Shown here: in pieces, positions 1 to 6,154 of the stretch
Layout of the letters: each line of letters starts with the position of its first letter
Numbering within the stretch: the stretch's first letter is position 1
Source of the DNA: Candidatus Tagabacteria bacterium CG_4_10_14_0_2_um_filter_40_13
GTDB lineage: Bacteria; Patescibacteriota; Minisyncoccia; GCA-002779875
Direction: 5' to 3'
Assembly (NCBI GenBank): GCA_002792165.1
Contig: PFNV01000041.1
Coordinates: 12,346 to 26,051, forward strand
Length of the DNA: 13,706 nt
Made by a program: the position numbers and the translations under genes
The notes under the pieces: model-generated
Seen by the model: only the letters and a program-made list of their open reading frames with translations
Told to the model about the DNA's origin: nothing
Database searches by the model: none

Positions 1-473
1 ATAACAGTCCAGAATCTCGTGAAAAGCAAAAAGAAGTGTTTTTGAGGCAACTAGATTTAGCAAGAGAATTTAAGAAACCGATTATAATTCATTGTCGCAG
101 GGCTTATCCGGAGATTTTGGAAATTTTGCGGGAAGAAAAAAAGAAAAATCCCTCCCTTTCAGGAGTAGTTCATTTTTTCAGCGGCAGATTACCTCAAGCA
201 GAAGAACTTTTTAATCTCGGCTTTCTCATTTCTTTCACCGGCGTTATCACCTTCGCAAGAGATTACGACAAAGTCATAAAATCCGTTCCTCTTGAAAAAA
301 TTATGGTTGAAACCGACGCGCCTTTTGTCGCGCCCGCGCCTTTTCGCGGAAAGCGCAACGAACCGCTTTATGTAAAATATGTTGCTGAAAAAATCGCCGA
401 ACTGCGCGGCATATCCTATGAAGAAGTTTCTGCGCAAACTACCAAAAATGCTGAAAAATTATTCGGTATTTAA
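1..473 (+). CDS. tatD: TatD family metal-dependent DNase, 3' part
   Basis: This gene enters from the left edge; the first complete in-frame codon is at position 3 and the gene ends at a TAA (471-473), so its start is outside the window. TatD proteins are TIM-barrel, metal-dependent deoxyribonucleases/hydrolases of the cytoplasm. Visible family signatures, in order, are the IIIHCRRA segment (a metal-binding His), VVHFFSG (second His), the SFTGVITF strand, and the highly conserved ETDAPFVAPAPFRGKRNEP block that carries the metal-binding Asp. The C-terminal helix ending in NAEKLFGI is typical of the family, so the 3' end looks intact. There is a GTG at position 36, but the reading frame continues upstream with TatD-like sequence (NSPESREKQKEVF), so it is an internal codon and not the start. 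The gene is followed directly by a strong hairpin terminator and by a convergent small gene. The precise biological substrate cannot be read from the sequence. Confidence 0.93.
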   Translation, partial: NSPESREKQKEVFLRQLDLAREFKKPIIIHCRRAYPEILEILREEKKKNPSLSGVVHFFSGRLPQAEELFNLGFLISFTGVITFARDYDKVIKSVPLEKIMVETDAPFVAPAPFRGKRNEPLYVKYVAEKIAELRGISYEEVSAQTTKNAEKLFGI

Positions 474-474
474 A

Positions 475-497
475 AACCCCTCTTTTGAAGAGGGGTT
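475..497. terminator. Bidirectional rho-independent terminator
   Basis: A perfect 10-bp stem, AACCCCTCTT (475-484) and AAGAGGGGTT (488-497), closes a 3-nt loop just after the tatD stop. On the plus strand it is followed by a modest CATTTT tail; on the minus strand by TTTTTAAAT. It therefore probably ends both tatD and the convergent small gene at 502-750. Confidence 0.85.
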
Positions 498-501
498 CAT
501 T

Positions 502-750
502 TTAAACATCGCCGTTTTCTTTTATTTTTTCGTCTTCGTAGAGAGAAAGTAAACGTCTTTCAATTTCCGTAGCGCATTGCCGCAATTCACCAATAAAATT
601 TTTGAAATTATTATATGATGGTGCGACTGTTTCTTTGCAAAGTTTAAAAAGAATATAGTTTAAGTCGCCGTCGGCTTTTACGCTTTTTGTTTTCATCAGT
701 TCTACAATTTTATCCATTTCCAGTCTTTTTTCCGGTTTAATATACGGCAT
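502..750 (-). CDS. Small conserved protein (DUF6899-like), 82 aa
   Basis: The product begins MPYIKPEKR and ends YEDEKIKENGDV. Both ends match a family of short (about 80-90 residue) soluble proteins that I recall from environmental bacteria, CPR genomes and phages, annotated as DUF6899. The function is unknown. The frame extends upstream to another ATG at 771, but the start at 750 is chosen because a near-perfect Shine-Dalgarno (AAGGAGGAGG) lies about 6 nt before it on the minus strand, and the family begins at MPYIKPE; the upstream MRRRRKN is just that ribosome binding site translated. No signal peptide or membrane segment is seen; the predicted fold is mostly helical and charged. It appears monocistronic, with its own likely promoter (800-828), and it converges on tatD across a shared terminator. 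The family name is from memory and should be checked with an HMM. Confidence 0.8.
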   Translation of the reverse strand: MPYIKPEKRLEMDKIVELMKTKSVKADGDLNYILFKLCKETVAPSYNNFKNFIGELRQCATEIERRLLSLYEDEKIKENGDV

Positions 751-799
751 ATTTTTCCTCCTCCTTCTCATAAATTTTAAAGAGCCTTATTCCGCTGAC

Positions 800-828
800 A
801 TTTTGTTCCAAATAGGCGCAAAAGTCAA
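800..828 (-). promoter_or_regulatory. Candidate sigma70-type promoter for the 82-aa gene
   Basis: Read on the minus strand, TTGACT (823-828, 5/6 to consensus) is followed after exactly 17 nt by CAAAAT (800-805, 4/6). Transcription would start near 793, about 43 nt upstream of the ATG at 750. The -35 box overlaps a perfect palindrome, GTCAATTGAC (824-833). This is supported by pattern only. Confidence 0.4.
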
Positions 829-837
829 TTGACGCGG

Positions 838-860
838 TTTTATTTTGGCACAAAATAAAA
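838..860. repeat. Perfect 10-bp AT-rich inverted repeat
   Basis: TTTTATTTTG (838-847) and CAAAATAAAA (851-860) are perfect inverted arms around a GCA spacer. The repeat lies immediately downstream of the terminator of the VWA operon and about 10 bp upstream of the -35 box of the small gene. It could be a second, weaker termination hairpin or an operator; the sequence does not decide. Confidence 0.7.
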
Positions 861-887
861 TCCCCCATCTTTTATAGATAGGGGATT
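859..887 (-). terminator. Terminator of the BatA/TPR/BatB operon
   Basis: Read on the minus strand, AATCCCCTATC (877-887) pairs with GATGGGGGATT (859-869) with a single T-G wobble over a 7-nt loop, followed by TTATTTTG. It starts just after the stop codon (889-891) of the last VWA gene, the expected place for an intrinsic terminator. Confidence 0.85.
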
Positions 888-888
888 G

Positions 889-1905
889 TTAAACCGATTT
901 TATGAACGGAATTATAAAAAGAAAAACCAAAGAACTAATCAAGAGATAGGGAGTTAAATCAATCGCCTTCGTTTGTTTTTCGAAGCCGATGATTCTTCTT
1001 TCTTTTTCAATCGAGCTTCCGATAATATTTTTCAAATCTTTATCCGCAGTGGCGTGAAAGTAATGGCCGCCGGTCGAATTCGCGAGATTTGTCAGGAATT
1101 CCGGGTTGGGCCGGGTGAGGATAAAATCGCCGCCTTCTTTTTGGCGATAGTATTCTTTCGGGTTGCCTTCTTCGTCTTCGGTCTGCGGAATTTTGGACGG
1201 TTCTCGTATATTGCCTACGCCAATGAGATAAATCGAGACATCGTCTCGTTTGACGAAAACCTTCATCGCCTTTTCCATATTCTCCTGAAGGTTGGCTTCG
1301 TCTCCTTGCGGTTCGCCGTCTGTCAGAACGAAAATCAATTTTTTTGTTTTACTCTTTTCGCCGAACTGTTCGAGCGTGGTAAGAATCAGAACTCCGTAGT
1401 CGGTGCCTTGTTTGACGCCGTAACGGACAAAATCTTTATCAATGTATCGTAAGTTCCGCAGAAGGCTGTTTTGGTAGTCTTCTCGAGAAAGGACGATTTG
1501 GAGTGGGATTGCCTGTTCCGCAAAAATAATGATGCCGACGGCGTCGCCCTTCAGGTTCCCAATCACATTTTCAACCTGCTGTTTTTCGAAATCCAGCCTC
1601 GAAATTTTCCGGACTTGCTCGCTTTCTTCTATGACCACGTCCTGAGCTAAGGCGCTTAAGGAAACGTCTAAGGCGAAAATTGCCTCCACCCTTTCTTTAA
1701 CCGGAACTGAATGTTCCCAATTGAATTTGGCGGAAGAAATCGCCAAGCCAAGAAATAGGATAATGCCGCTCCACATTAAATTTCTCAGAATATCACGGCG
1801 CCGGTAAAACTTGACTCGCTTAATAGTGAAAAAGTTCAGCGCCAAAAGAAGGAGAGAAATGAGAGTGGCAATCCAGAAATATGTAAAATTGCTAAGACTG
1901 ATCAT
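889..1905 (-). CDS. VWA-domain membrane protein, BatB-like
   Basis: A 338-residue membrane protein with two N-terminal hydrophobic segments (about 8-28 and 43-58), a von Willebrand factor A domain (about 74-290) and a C-terminal membrane segment (about 317-336). The metal-ion-dependent adhesion site is complete: D80-V-S82-L-S84, T168 in GTDYG, and D196 in LTDGEPQGDE. By family knowledge, such Bat/VWA proteins sit in the membrane with the VWA domain exposed and act with a MoxR ATPase, in a pathway first linked to aerotolerance and envelope stress in Bacteroides and Leptospira. Their substrate is unknown. It is the last gene of a three-gene block, 12 nt after the TPR gene and just before a terminator. 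The ATG at 1905 has AGGAGG 5 nt upstream. The assignment as BatB and not BatA rests on gene order only. Confidence 0.88.
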   Translation of the reverse strand: MISLSNFTYFWIATLISLLLLALNFFTIKRVKFYRRRDILRNLMWSGIILFLGLAISSAKFNWEHSVPVKERVEAIFALDVSLSALAQDVVIEESEQVRKISRLDFEKQQVENVIGNLKGDAVGIIIFAEQAIPLQIVLSREDYQNSLLRNLRYIDKDFVRYGVKQGTDYGVLILTTLEQFGEKSKTKKLIFVLTDGEPQGDEANLQENMEKAMKVFVKRDDVSIYLIGVGNIREPSKIPQTEDEEGNPKEYYRQKEGGDFILTRPNPEFLTNLANSTGGHYFHATADKDLKNIIGSSIEKERRIIGFEKQTKAIDLTPYLLISSLVFLFIIPFIKSV

Positions 1906-1917
1906 TGCCGCCTCCTT

Positions 1918-2505
1918 TTAATAGCGCATTCCTTCGTTTCCCGTTTCCGACCCCTGACCTTCTTGATCGCCGGGCTGATATTTTTTCATTTTCTTTTTAT
2001 TTTTGCCGTCGTTGTCTCCGGGACCCTGTTGCTGCGCTTGTTGTTTAGCCTGTTTTTGAAGGATACGGATGATTTCCAGATTGACTTTGGCTTGGAAGTC
2101 ATCGGGATTATCGCCGAGCACTTTTATGTAGTCTTCGGCTAGCCTTTCGAGTGTTTCTTTTTCGCTCGCCAAAGAAAGAGTGGCCGCATTATAAATGGCC
2201 TGAGGTCTTAACTTAGAAGGACCGCCGGCCGCCTTGCGAAGTTCTTTAATCGCTTCTTCATAAGCGCCGAATTGCGCCAATAGCCAGCCCTTTTCGAAAG
2301 CAATATTTTGCCTTACGTAAGGAATGTTTTTCAGAAGCCAGCCAGACCGCGTTTTTTCCCAATTTTCCAGAAGATTTTTGGCTGATTTCAAATCTCGGCT
2401 CGAGACTTTTTCATCGAACCGCGCTTCCAAAGAATAATAGGAGTAACCAAGGAATCCGCCGGATAAAAGAATAACAGCCGTTATCAGGCAAATAAATTTT
2501 TTCAT
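1918..2505 (-). CDS. TPR-like membrane-anchored protein, BatC/BatE-like
   Basis: A 195-residue protein with an N-terminal signal-anchor (about residues 4-25), a helical middle (about 45-155) with TPR-like spacing (WLLAQFGAYEEAIKELRKAA, then AIYNAATLSLA and the following helices), and a low-complexity hydrophilic tail from about 150, rich in Gln, Gly, Lys and Asp. Short TPR proteins with a Gln-rich tail accompany the VWA genes in Bat operons (BatC/BatE), where they probably serve as scaffolds at the membrane. The tail starts with repeated KQ/QQ residues and ends GNEGMRY. The gene lies between the two VWA genes with gaps of 15 and 12 nt, so the three are probably co-transcribed. The start at 2505 has AAGGAGG about 5 nt upstream. 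The TPR assignment is by eye; an HMM search would settle the repeat count. Confidence 0.75.
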   Translation of the reverse strand: MKKFICLITAVILLSGGFLGYSYYSLEARFDEKVSSRDLKSAKNLLENWEKTRSGWLLKNIPYVRQNIAFEKGWLLAQFGAYEEAIKELRKAAGGPSKLRPQAIYNAATLSLASEKETLERLAEDYIKVLGDNPDDFQAKVNLEIIRILQKQAKQQAQQQGPGDNDGKNKKKMKKYQPGDQEGQGSETGNEGMRY

Positions 2506-2520
2506 TTTTCCTCCTTTCTT

Positions 2521-3588
2521 TTATTGGATTCTCGGAAATATGTTTTCCAGAATGATGGCGATTATAATCAGGATAAGAGCGGATACCGCTGGCCAGAAAT
2601 AAAAATCTTTTTTCACTTCGAAACCGGAAAACTCCAATCGGGCGGTTTCCAGCCGGTCGATTTCTTCATAAAATTCCCGGCATTGTTCCATAACGCCCGT
2701 TTCAAAATATTTGCCGCCGGTTTCCGATACACCCTCAATTAAAAGCGATTTTTGTCGCGCCTGCTCTTCTTCCGATAGGCCGGTTTCGCCGGTTGATTCG
2801 AGCGCGGCAAAGTAGACTTTGATGCCGAGCATTTTTGCCAGCCATAAAGGATATTTTGGTTCAATGCCCGCATTGTTTTTCCCGTCGGTAAAAAGGACTA
2901 TTATCCGGTTTTTAAAGCGCCCCAATTTTTTGATGATTTGCAGGGCATAAGCTTTGTCTTCGTCCTCGATGCTTTTTACCAGTGTTTCGATATTGATATC
3001 ATGCAAAGAATTTTGGTCTATTAAGGAAAGGATTGAAAGAAGAATTCCTTCCCCGATAGAAGTATGGCTTCCCAGCATATATGGCTTCAGTAGTTTTATG
3101 GATGCTTCGAGTTGAGCGTATTCAGAAGTCGGAAAAACGATTATTGCCGCTTCGCCGTATAGTCGGCCGAAACTTTTTCCTCCGTAAGCCGTAATGCCAA
3201 CCAGGTCTGTCGTAGCTCTTTTTTTAACAAATTCTAAAGACAGTTCTTTAATTACATCAACTGATGAACGGCCTGTCCGGCTATAAGAAGTACTGCTCAT
3301 GCTTGTAGAAAGGTCAACTGACAAAACTATTATCCTGCCTTCAACGCCGAATTTTTCCAATTCTGAAACGCCTTGAGGCCGTGCCAGCGCAATAATTAGG
3401 GAAACTGCGATTAATATCCAAAGTACTTTTCCGCTTTTTCTGAAAAATTCTTTGAAGCCGCTGATTCTTTGAACGATGATTCCGGTCGGGATGTCCAGAT
3501 ATCTTTTCTTTTCCAATTTTTTAAGAAGGAAAAGCAAGATAATAAAAGGAATAATACCCGACAGAATCCAAGGATATAAGAATTCCAT
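2521..3588 (-). CDS. VWA-domain membrane protein, BatA-like
   Basis: A 355-residue protein with two N-terminal membrane segments (about 8-24 and 55-70, the second ending ALARPQ as in the BatA N-terminal domain), a VWA domain (about 85-315) and a C-terminal membrane segment (about 332-350). The MIDAS residues are present: D92-L-S94-T-S96, T176 in SHTSIGEG, and D235 in LFTDGKNNAG. Between the Thr and the last Asp there is an extra loop of about 25 residues (roughly 191-215, acidic, around SIEDEDKA). By family knowledge it would be a membrane VWA partner of the MoxR ATPase. It is the first gene of the downstream block and has a good SD (AAGGAGG, 7 nt before the ATG). Upstream it is separated from the BatD-like gene by 218 nt holding a terminator and a palindromic element, so it probably has its own promoter. 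Confidence 0.9.
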   Translation of the reverse strand: MEFLYPWILSGIIPFIILLFLLKKLEKKRYLDIPTGIIVQRISGFKEFFRKSGKVLWILIAVSLIIALARPQGVSELEKFGVEGRIIVLSVDLSTSMSSTSYSRTGRSSVDVIKELSLEFVKKRATTDLVGITAYGGKSFGRLYGEAAIIVFPTSEYAQLEASIKLLKPYMLGSHTSIGEGILLSILSLIDQNSLHDINIETLVKSIEDEDKAYALQIIKKLGRFKNRIIVLFTDGKNNAGIEPKYPLWLAKMLGIKVYFAALESTGETGLSEEEQARQKSLLIEGVSETGGKYFETGVMEQCREFYEEIDRLETARLEFSGFEVKKDFYFWPAVSALILIIIAIILENIFPRIQ

Positions 3589-3680
3589 TTATCCGCCTCC
3601 TTCTTTCGCGATTTGAGCATAAATCATTGATTTTTCAGAGAACTTAATCTGATAGCACCCTACAATCCCCGAATGGAAAA

Positions 3681-3755
3681 GTCAACCCCGTTAGAAGCCC
3701 GAAACTTTTGTTTCGGCAGCCATCTTCGATATCTTGCTTCTAACGGGGTCAACCC
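3681..3755. repeat. Nested palindromic intergenic element with flanking direct repeats
   Basis: A perfect 14-bp inverted repeat, ACCCCGTTAGAAGC (3685-3698) and GCTTCTAACGGGGT (3736-3749), encloses a second perfect 7-bp hairpin, CCGAAAC/GTTTCGG (3699-3705 and 3710-3716, TTTT loop). An 8-bp direct repeat GTCAACCC sits at both ends (3681-3688 and 3748-3755), overlapping the outer arms. The element fills the gap between the terminator of the MoxR-DUF58-BatD block and the BatA-like gene. It has no coding capacity. It may be a mobile palindromic element (MITE- or REP-like) or a folded RNA leader. Its left edge, read on the minus strand, supplies a TTGACT that could act as a -35 box for the BatA block. 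Confidence 0.8.
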
Positions 3756-3764
3756 TTTGCGCGC

Positions 3765-3798
3765 GAATAAAAATCCCTGCCGTTTATGACAGGGATTT
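3765..3798 (-). terminator. Terminator after the BatD-like gene
   Basis: On the minus strand AAATCCCTG pairs with CAGGGATTT (arms 3790-3798 and 3771-3779, perfect 9 bp, 10-nt loop), followed by TTATT. It begins 8 nt after the stop of the BatD-like gene. It separates that gene from the BatA-like gene, splitting the locus into two transcription units or attenuating read-through. Confidence 0.85.
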
Positions 3799-3806
3799 AT
3801 CGCAAT

Positions 3807-5315
3807 TTAAAAGATTAAAAATTTTTTCCTTTTTTTGCAGGCTCGACTGATTTCCGAAATGGCCATGATGCGATTAATTATGCGTCGCATTTCGATGTCG
3901 GTCCCGTTTTCATTGTCCTGGATTATTGTATCCACGGACGATAGGCATGTTTTCAGTTCTTGAAGAGAGTTTTCGGAAAATCCTTTTTGTTCAAGAAGCG
4001 TAAGCATCTGCGAGGTGGTTTTTGCCACAGCATGATTTGCCGGAATTCCCGAGATATTTCCGAGTAGTTTGAAAATTTCACTCCGTGCCTGAATTAGATT
4101 TTTCCTTTCAGTGGTGAGCGATCCCTTCAATAATAAGATTCGCGAACGGATTTCCTGAGGAAATTCGATTTCAACAGAGACATCGCATTTACGCCAGCCG
4201 CGAATGATACCCAGCAGGATGCTTGTCCCGAAAATGAGAAAAAGTAATCCTCCCAAAGCCATCGGTCCGTAACCGAAGTAATAGATATTATTTTTCCGGT
4301 TCGGTTCGGGTGGCTTCAGCCATTCAAGCGTTTTGCGTCCGGGTCTGACCACTGAATTAATTTGAACGGCAAGAGGCGAAGTGACTATTTCTTTCGGCTT
4401 CTGAGTTTTATCTTCCTGCGATTTGCTCAAATACCAAATATGGAATTGCGGCAGAGGAAATTCTTTTCCGCCCAGTTCGTAAAATGCGAACCGGTATTCA
4501 AAAACTTCCATAATAACCGAACCTTGCTGTTTTGTCCAAGATTTTTTATCGAGCATCTTGAAACCGGGAAAGTCGGGTTTATCAAAGTCGGTTATCTTTT
4601 GATTCCGAACTTCCAGCGATTTCATCCATCTTTCAAATCCTTCTCCCGAAAGGTCTTGAAGAGTTGCTGTCCGTTGGCCTTCTAGTTTATAATTTAAGAT
4701 GAAGATATGGTTTTCCCTCCAAATAGTCAACCGAACGATATTTTTTTCGCCGATAGTTATGGCATCTTTAGCTAAGGCTACTGCTGCCAAAATGGGAACC
4801 TTTTCCACTTTTATCGCTTTTGATTTTGTCGCGCCTTTAATCTCGCTTTTTCCCTGAAAGTAAGAGTAACCCAGGGAAAAAGAAGGAATAACATAGGGGC
4901 CGCATTTTGAATCGGCGGGCAGAGAAAGCAAAAATATTACTTCCCTATAGTCCCGCGTAAGTTCTTTCTCGCGGTCGAATATTTTTCTTTCTCCCAGAAT
5001 GATTTTTTCCAGGCGGAAAGGCGAGAAATTGATTTTTGCCAGTTCTTCCCAAAAAGGATTAATTTGCTGGTAAAAGGCGATTTCAACCTTCAGGACGATA
5101 TTTTGTTCCCCGACGAATTTTAGCCGGTCGACTGTAGCCAGAATTTCCACAAGAGGATATTTTGGCGCGGTAACTACGGGTTCCTTCTTTTTTTCTTTTT
5201 CAGCGGGTGGGGAATCGATAATGCCGTCGGAAGAGTCTTGGCATAAGGCGGATATTGGCATCGCGAGAAATAACACGATAAACAGGCAAATTAACCACCC
5301 AAAAATTTTTTTCAT
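3807..5315 (-). CDS. BatD-like exported membrane protein
   Basis: A 502-residue protein with an N-terminal signal peptide (hydrophobic core about residues 6-24), a large extracytoplasmic region (about 30-345) that looks like serial beta-sandwich domains (for example KYPLVEILATVDRLKFVGEQ, then YVIPSFSLGYSYFQGKSE), one membrane segment (about 347-372) and a cytoplasmic helical domain (about 376-502). This layout matches BatD-type proteins: oxygen-tolerance operon members with beta-rich outer domains, one transmembrane helix and a C-terminal helical domain. Sequence conservation is too low for me to be certain by eye. The Cys in ISALCQ does not fit a proper lipobox, since Leu precedes it. The ATG overlaps the DUF58 stop (ATGA), indicating translational coupling, and AAGGAGG lies 5 nt upstream. 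A terminator follows. Its position directly after DUF58, ahead of both VWA genes, differs from the usual batA-batB-batC-batD order. Confidence 0.7.
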   Translation of the reverse strand: MKKIFGWLICLFIVLFLAMPISALCQDSSDGIIDSPPAEKEKKKEPVVTAPKYPLVEILATVDRLKFVGEQNIVLKVEIAFYQQINPFWEELAKINFSPFRLEKIILGERKIFDREKELTRDYREVIFLLSLPADSKCGPYVIPSFSLGYSYFQGKSEIKGATKSKAIKVEKVPILAAVALAKDAITIGEKNIVRLTIWRENHIFILNYKLEGQRTATLQDLSGEGFERWMKSLEVRNQKITDFDKPDFPGFKMLDKKSWTKQQGSVIMEVFEYRFAFYELGGKEFPLPQFHIWYLSKSQEDKTQKPKEIVTSPLAVQINSVVRPGRKTLEWLKPPEPNRKNNIYYFGYGPMALGGLLFLIFGTSILLGIIRGWRKCDVSVEIEFPQEIRSRILLLKGSLTTERKNLIQARSEIFKLLGNISGIPANHAVAKTTSQMLTLLEQKGFSENSLQELKTCLSSVDTIIQDNENGTDIEMRRIINRIMAISEISRACKKRKKFLIF

Positions 5316-6154
5316 CTGATCCTCCTTCTTTTTTTTCGCTGTTCAAATGTAATCATTAATTTCTTTGTCCAATCTCCTTCGTTTTCGCTTGTTTTCAGGA
5401 GAATATAATCCAAGCCCAGATTTTTGAAGAGATTGACGTTGGAAATTTTTCGCGGTTTTTCTCCCCAAAAAAATTCCCCGGTTTCCAAATCGCGAAAAGC
5501 AATCATCCCGCCTTTTATTCCTGGAAAATTCGTCGTCTCAAAAGAATCCTTGAGAAGCATGGGAATGACGTCATATTTTCTGCTTAAGATTTTCAAAGAA
5601 TCTTTGAAATCAGCCGGCGCGTAAAAGTCGGAGAGAATGAAAATTAAGTCTGCCGAAATTTTCAATCTGAATACCGAGAGAAAAGCAAGGTTTAGATCCG
5701 TCGTTTTGCTTTGCGGCTTGAATTCCTTAATTAATTTTAATCTTTCGATTAATAGTTTATTTCCGAATCGAGGCTTAAAATATTTTTCAAGCCGGTTTGT
5801 CGTAATCAGAAAACCGACCTGATTATTATTTTGTGCAATTGCCGGCGCTAAAATATTAAGAAGTCTGTCCTGAATTTCTCTTTTTGAGATTCCTGACGGC
5901 CCGAAATCAGTGGAAGCCGAACGGTCAATAAGAAAAAGACAGGACATTGCCTTATCAAGCATATTGTCTCTTACAACATATCGGCAACGCTGAAGCGATT
6001 TAGGATAAGAAATGGAGCGAGGAGGATCGCCCGGCTGGTATTCTCTGAAAACCGCGAATTCAATACCTTCCGCTCCCCTTTTTTTGCTCCGAAAGGTTCC
6101 GGAAAAAATCCGACTTACAGCCCTACGGAGAACAAAAAACCACTTTTTTTTCAT
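5312..6154 (-). CDS. DUF58 domain protein (MoxR partner, VWA-like)
   Basis: A 280-residue soluble protein with no clear membrane segment. The DUF58 signature is present as GIEFAVFREYQPGDPPRSI (residues 30-48), but the usual following Asp-Trp of this family is Ser-Tyr here (S49-Y50). A VWA-like fold follows with metal-site residues D77-x-S79-x-S81 (LIDRSASTDFG), T152 (TTDLNLAF) and D176 (ILSDFYAP). DUF58 proteins nearly always neighbour MoxR ATPases and are thought to be their clients or adaptors. The start at 6154 shares one base with the MoxR stop (TAATG) and has AGGAG 6 nt upstream. The gene stops with TGA, which shows TGA is a real stop codon in this genome. The C-terminal end is strongly basic. 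Confidence 0.88.
   Translation of the reverse strand: MKKKWFFVLRRAVSRIFSGTFRSKKRGAEGIEFAVFREYQPGDPPRSISYPKSLQRCRYVVRDNMLDKAMSCLFLIDRSASTDFGPSGISKREIQDRLLNILAPAIAQNNNQVGFLITTNRLEKYFKPRFGNKLLIERLKLIKEFKPQSKTTDLNLAFLSVFRLKISADLIFILSDFYAPADFKDSLKILSRKYDVIPMLLKDSFETTNFPGIKGGMIAFRDLETGEFFWGEKPRKISNVNLFKNLGLDYILLKTSENEGDWTKKLMITFEQRKKRRRIR

Noticed and set aside
973..1452. 159-codon plus-strand open frame
   Set aside because: It lies antisense inside the BatB-like VWA gene, has no RBS and no recognisable protein features, while the minus-strand frame has intact MIDAS motifs.
5312..5314. Possible TGA recoding (as in Gracilibacteria)
   Set aside because: TGA ends the DUF58 gene in an ATGA overlap with a well-supported next start, and the recognised genes contain no in-frame TGA.
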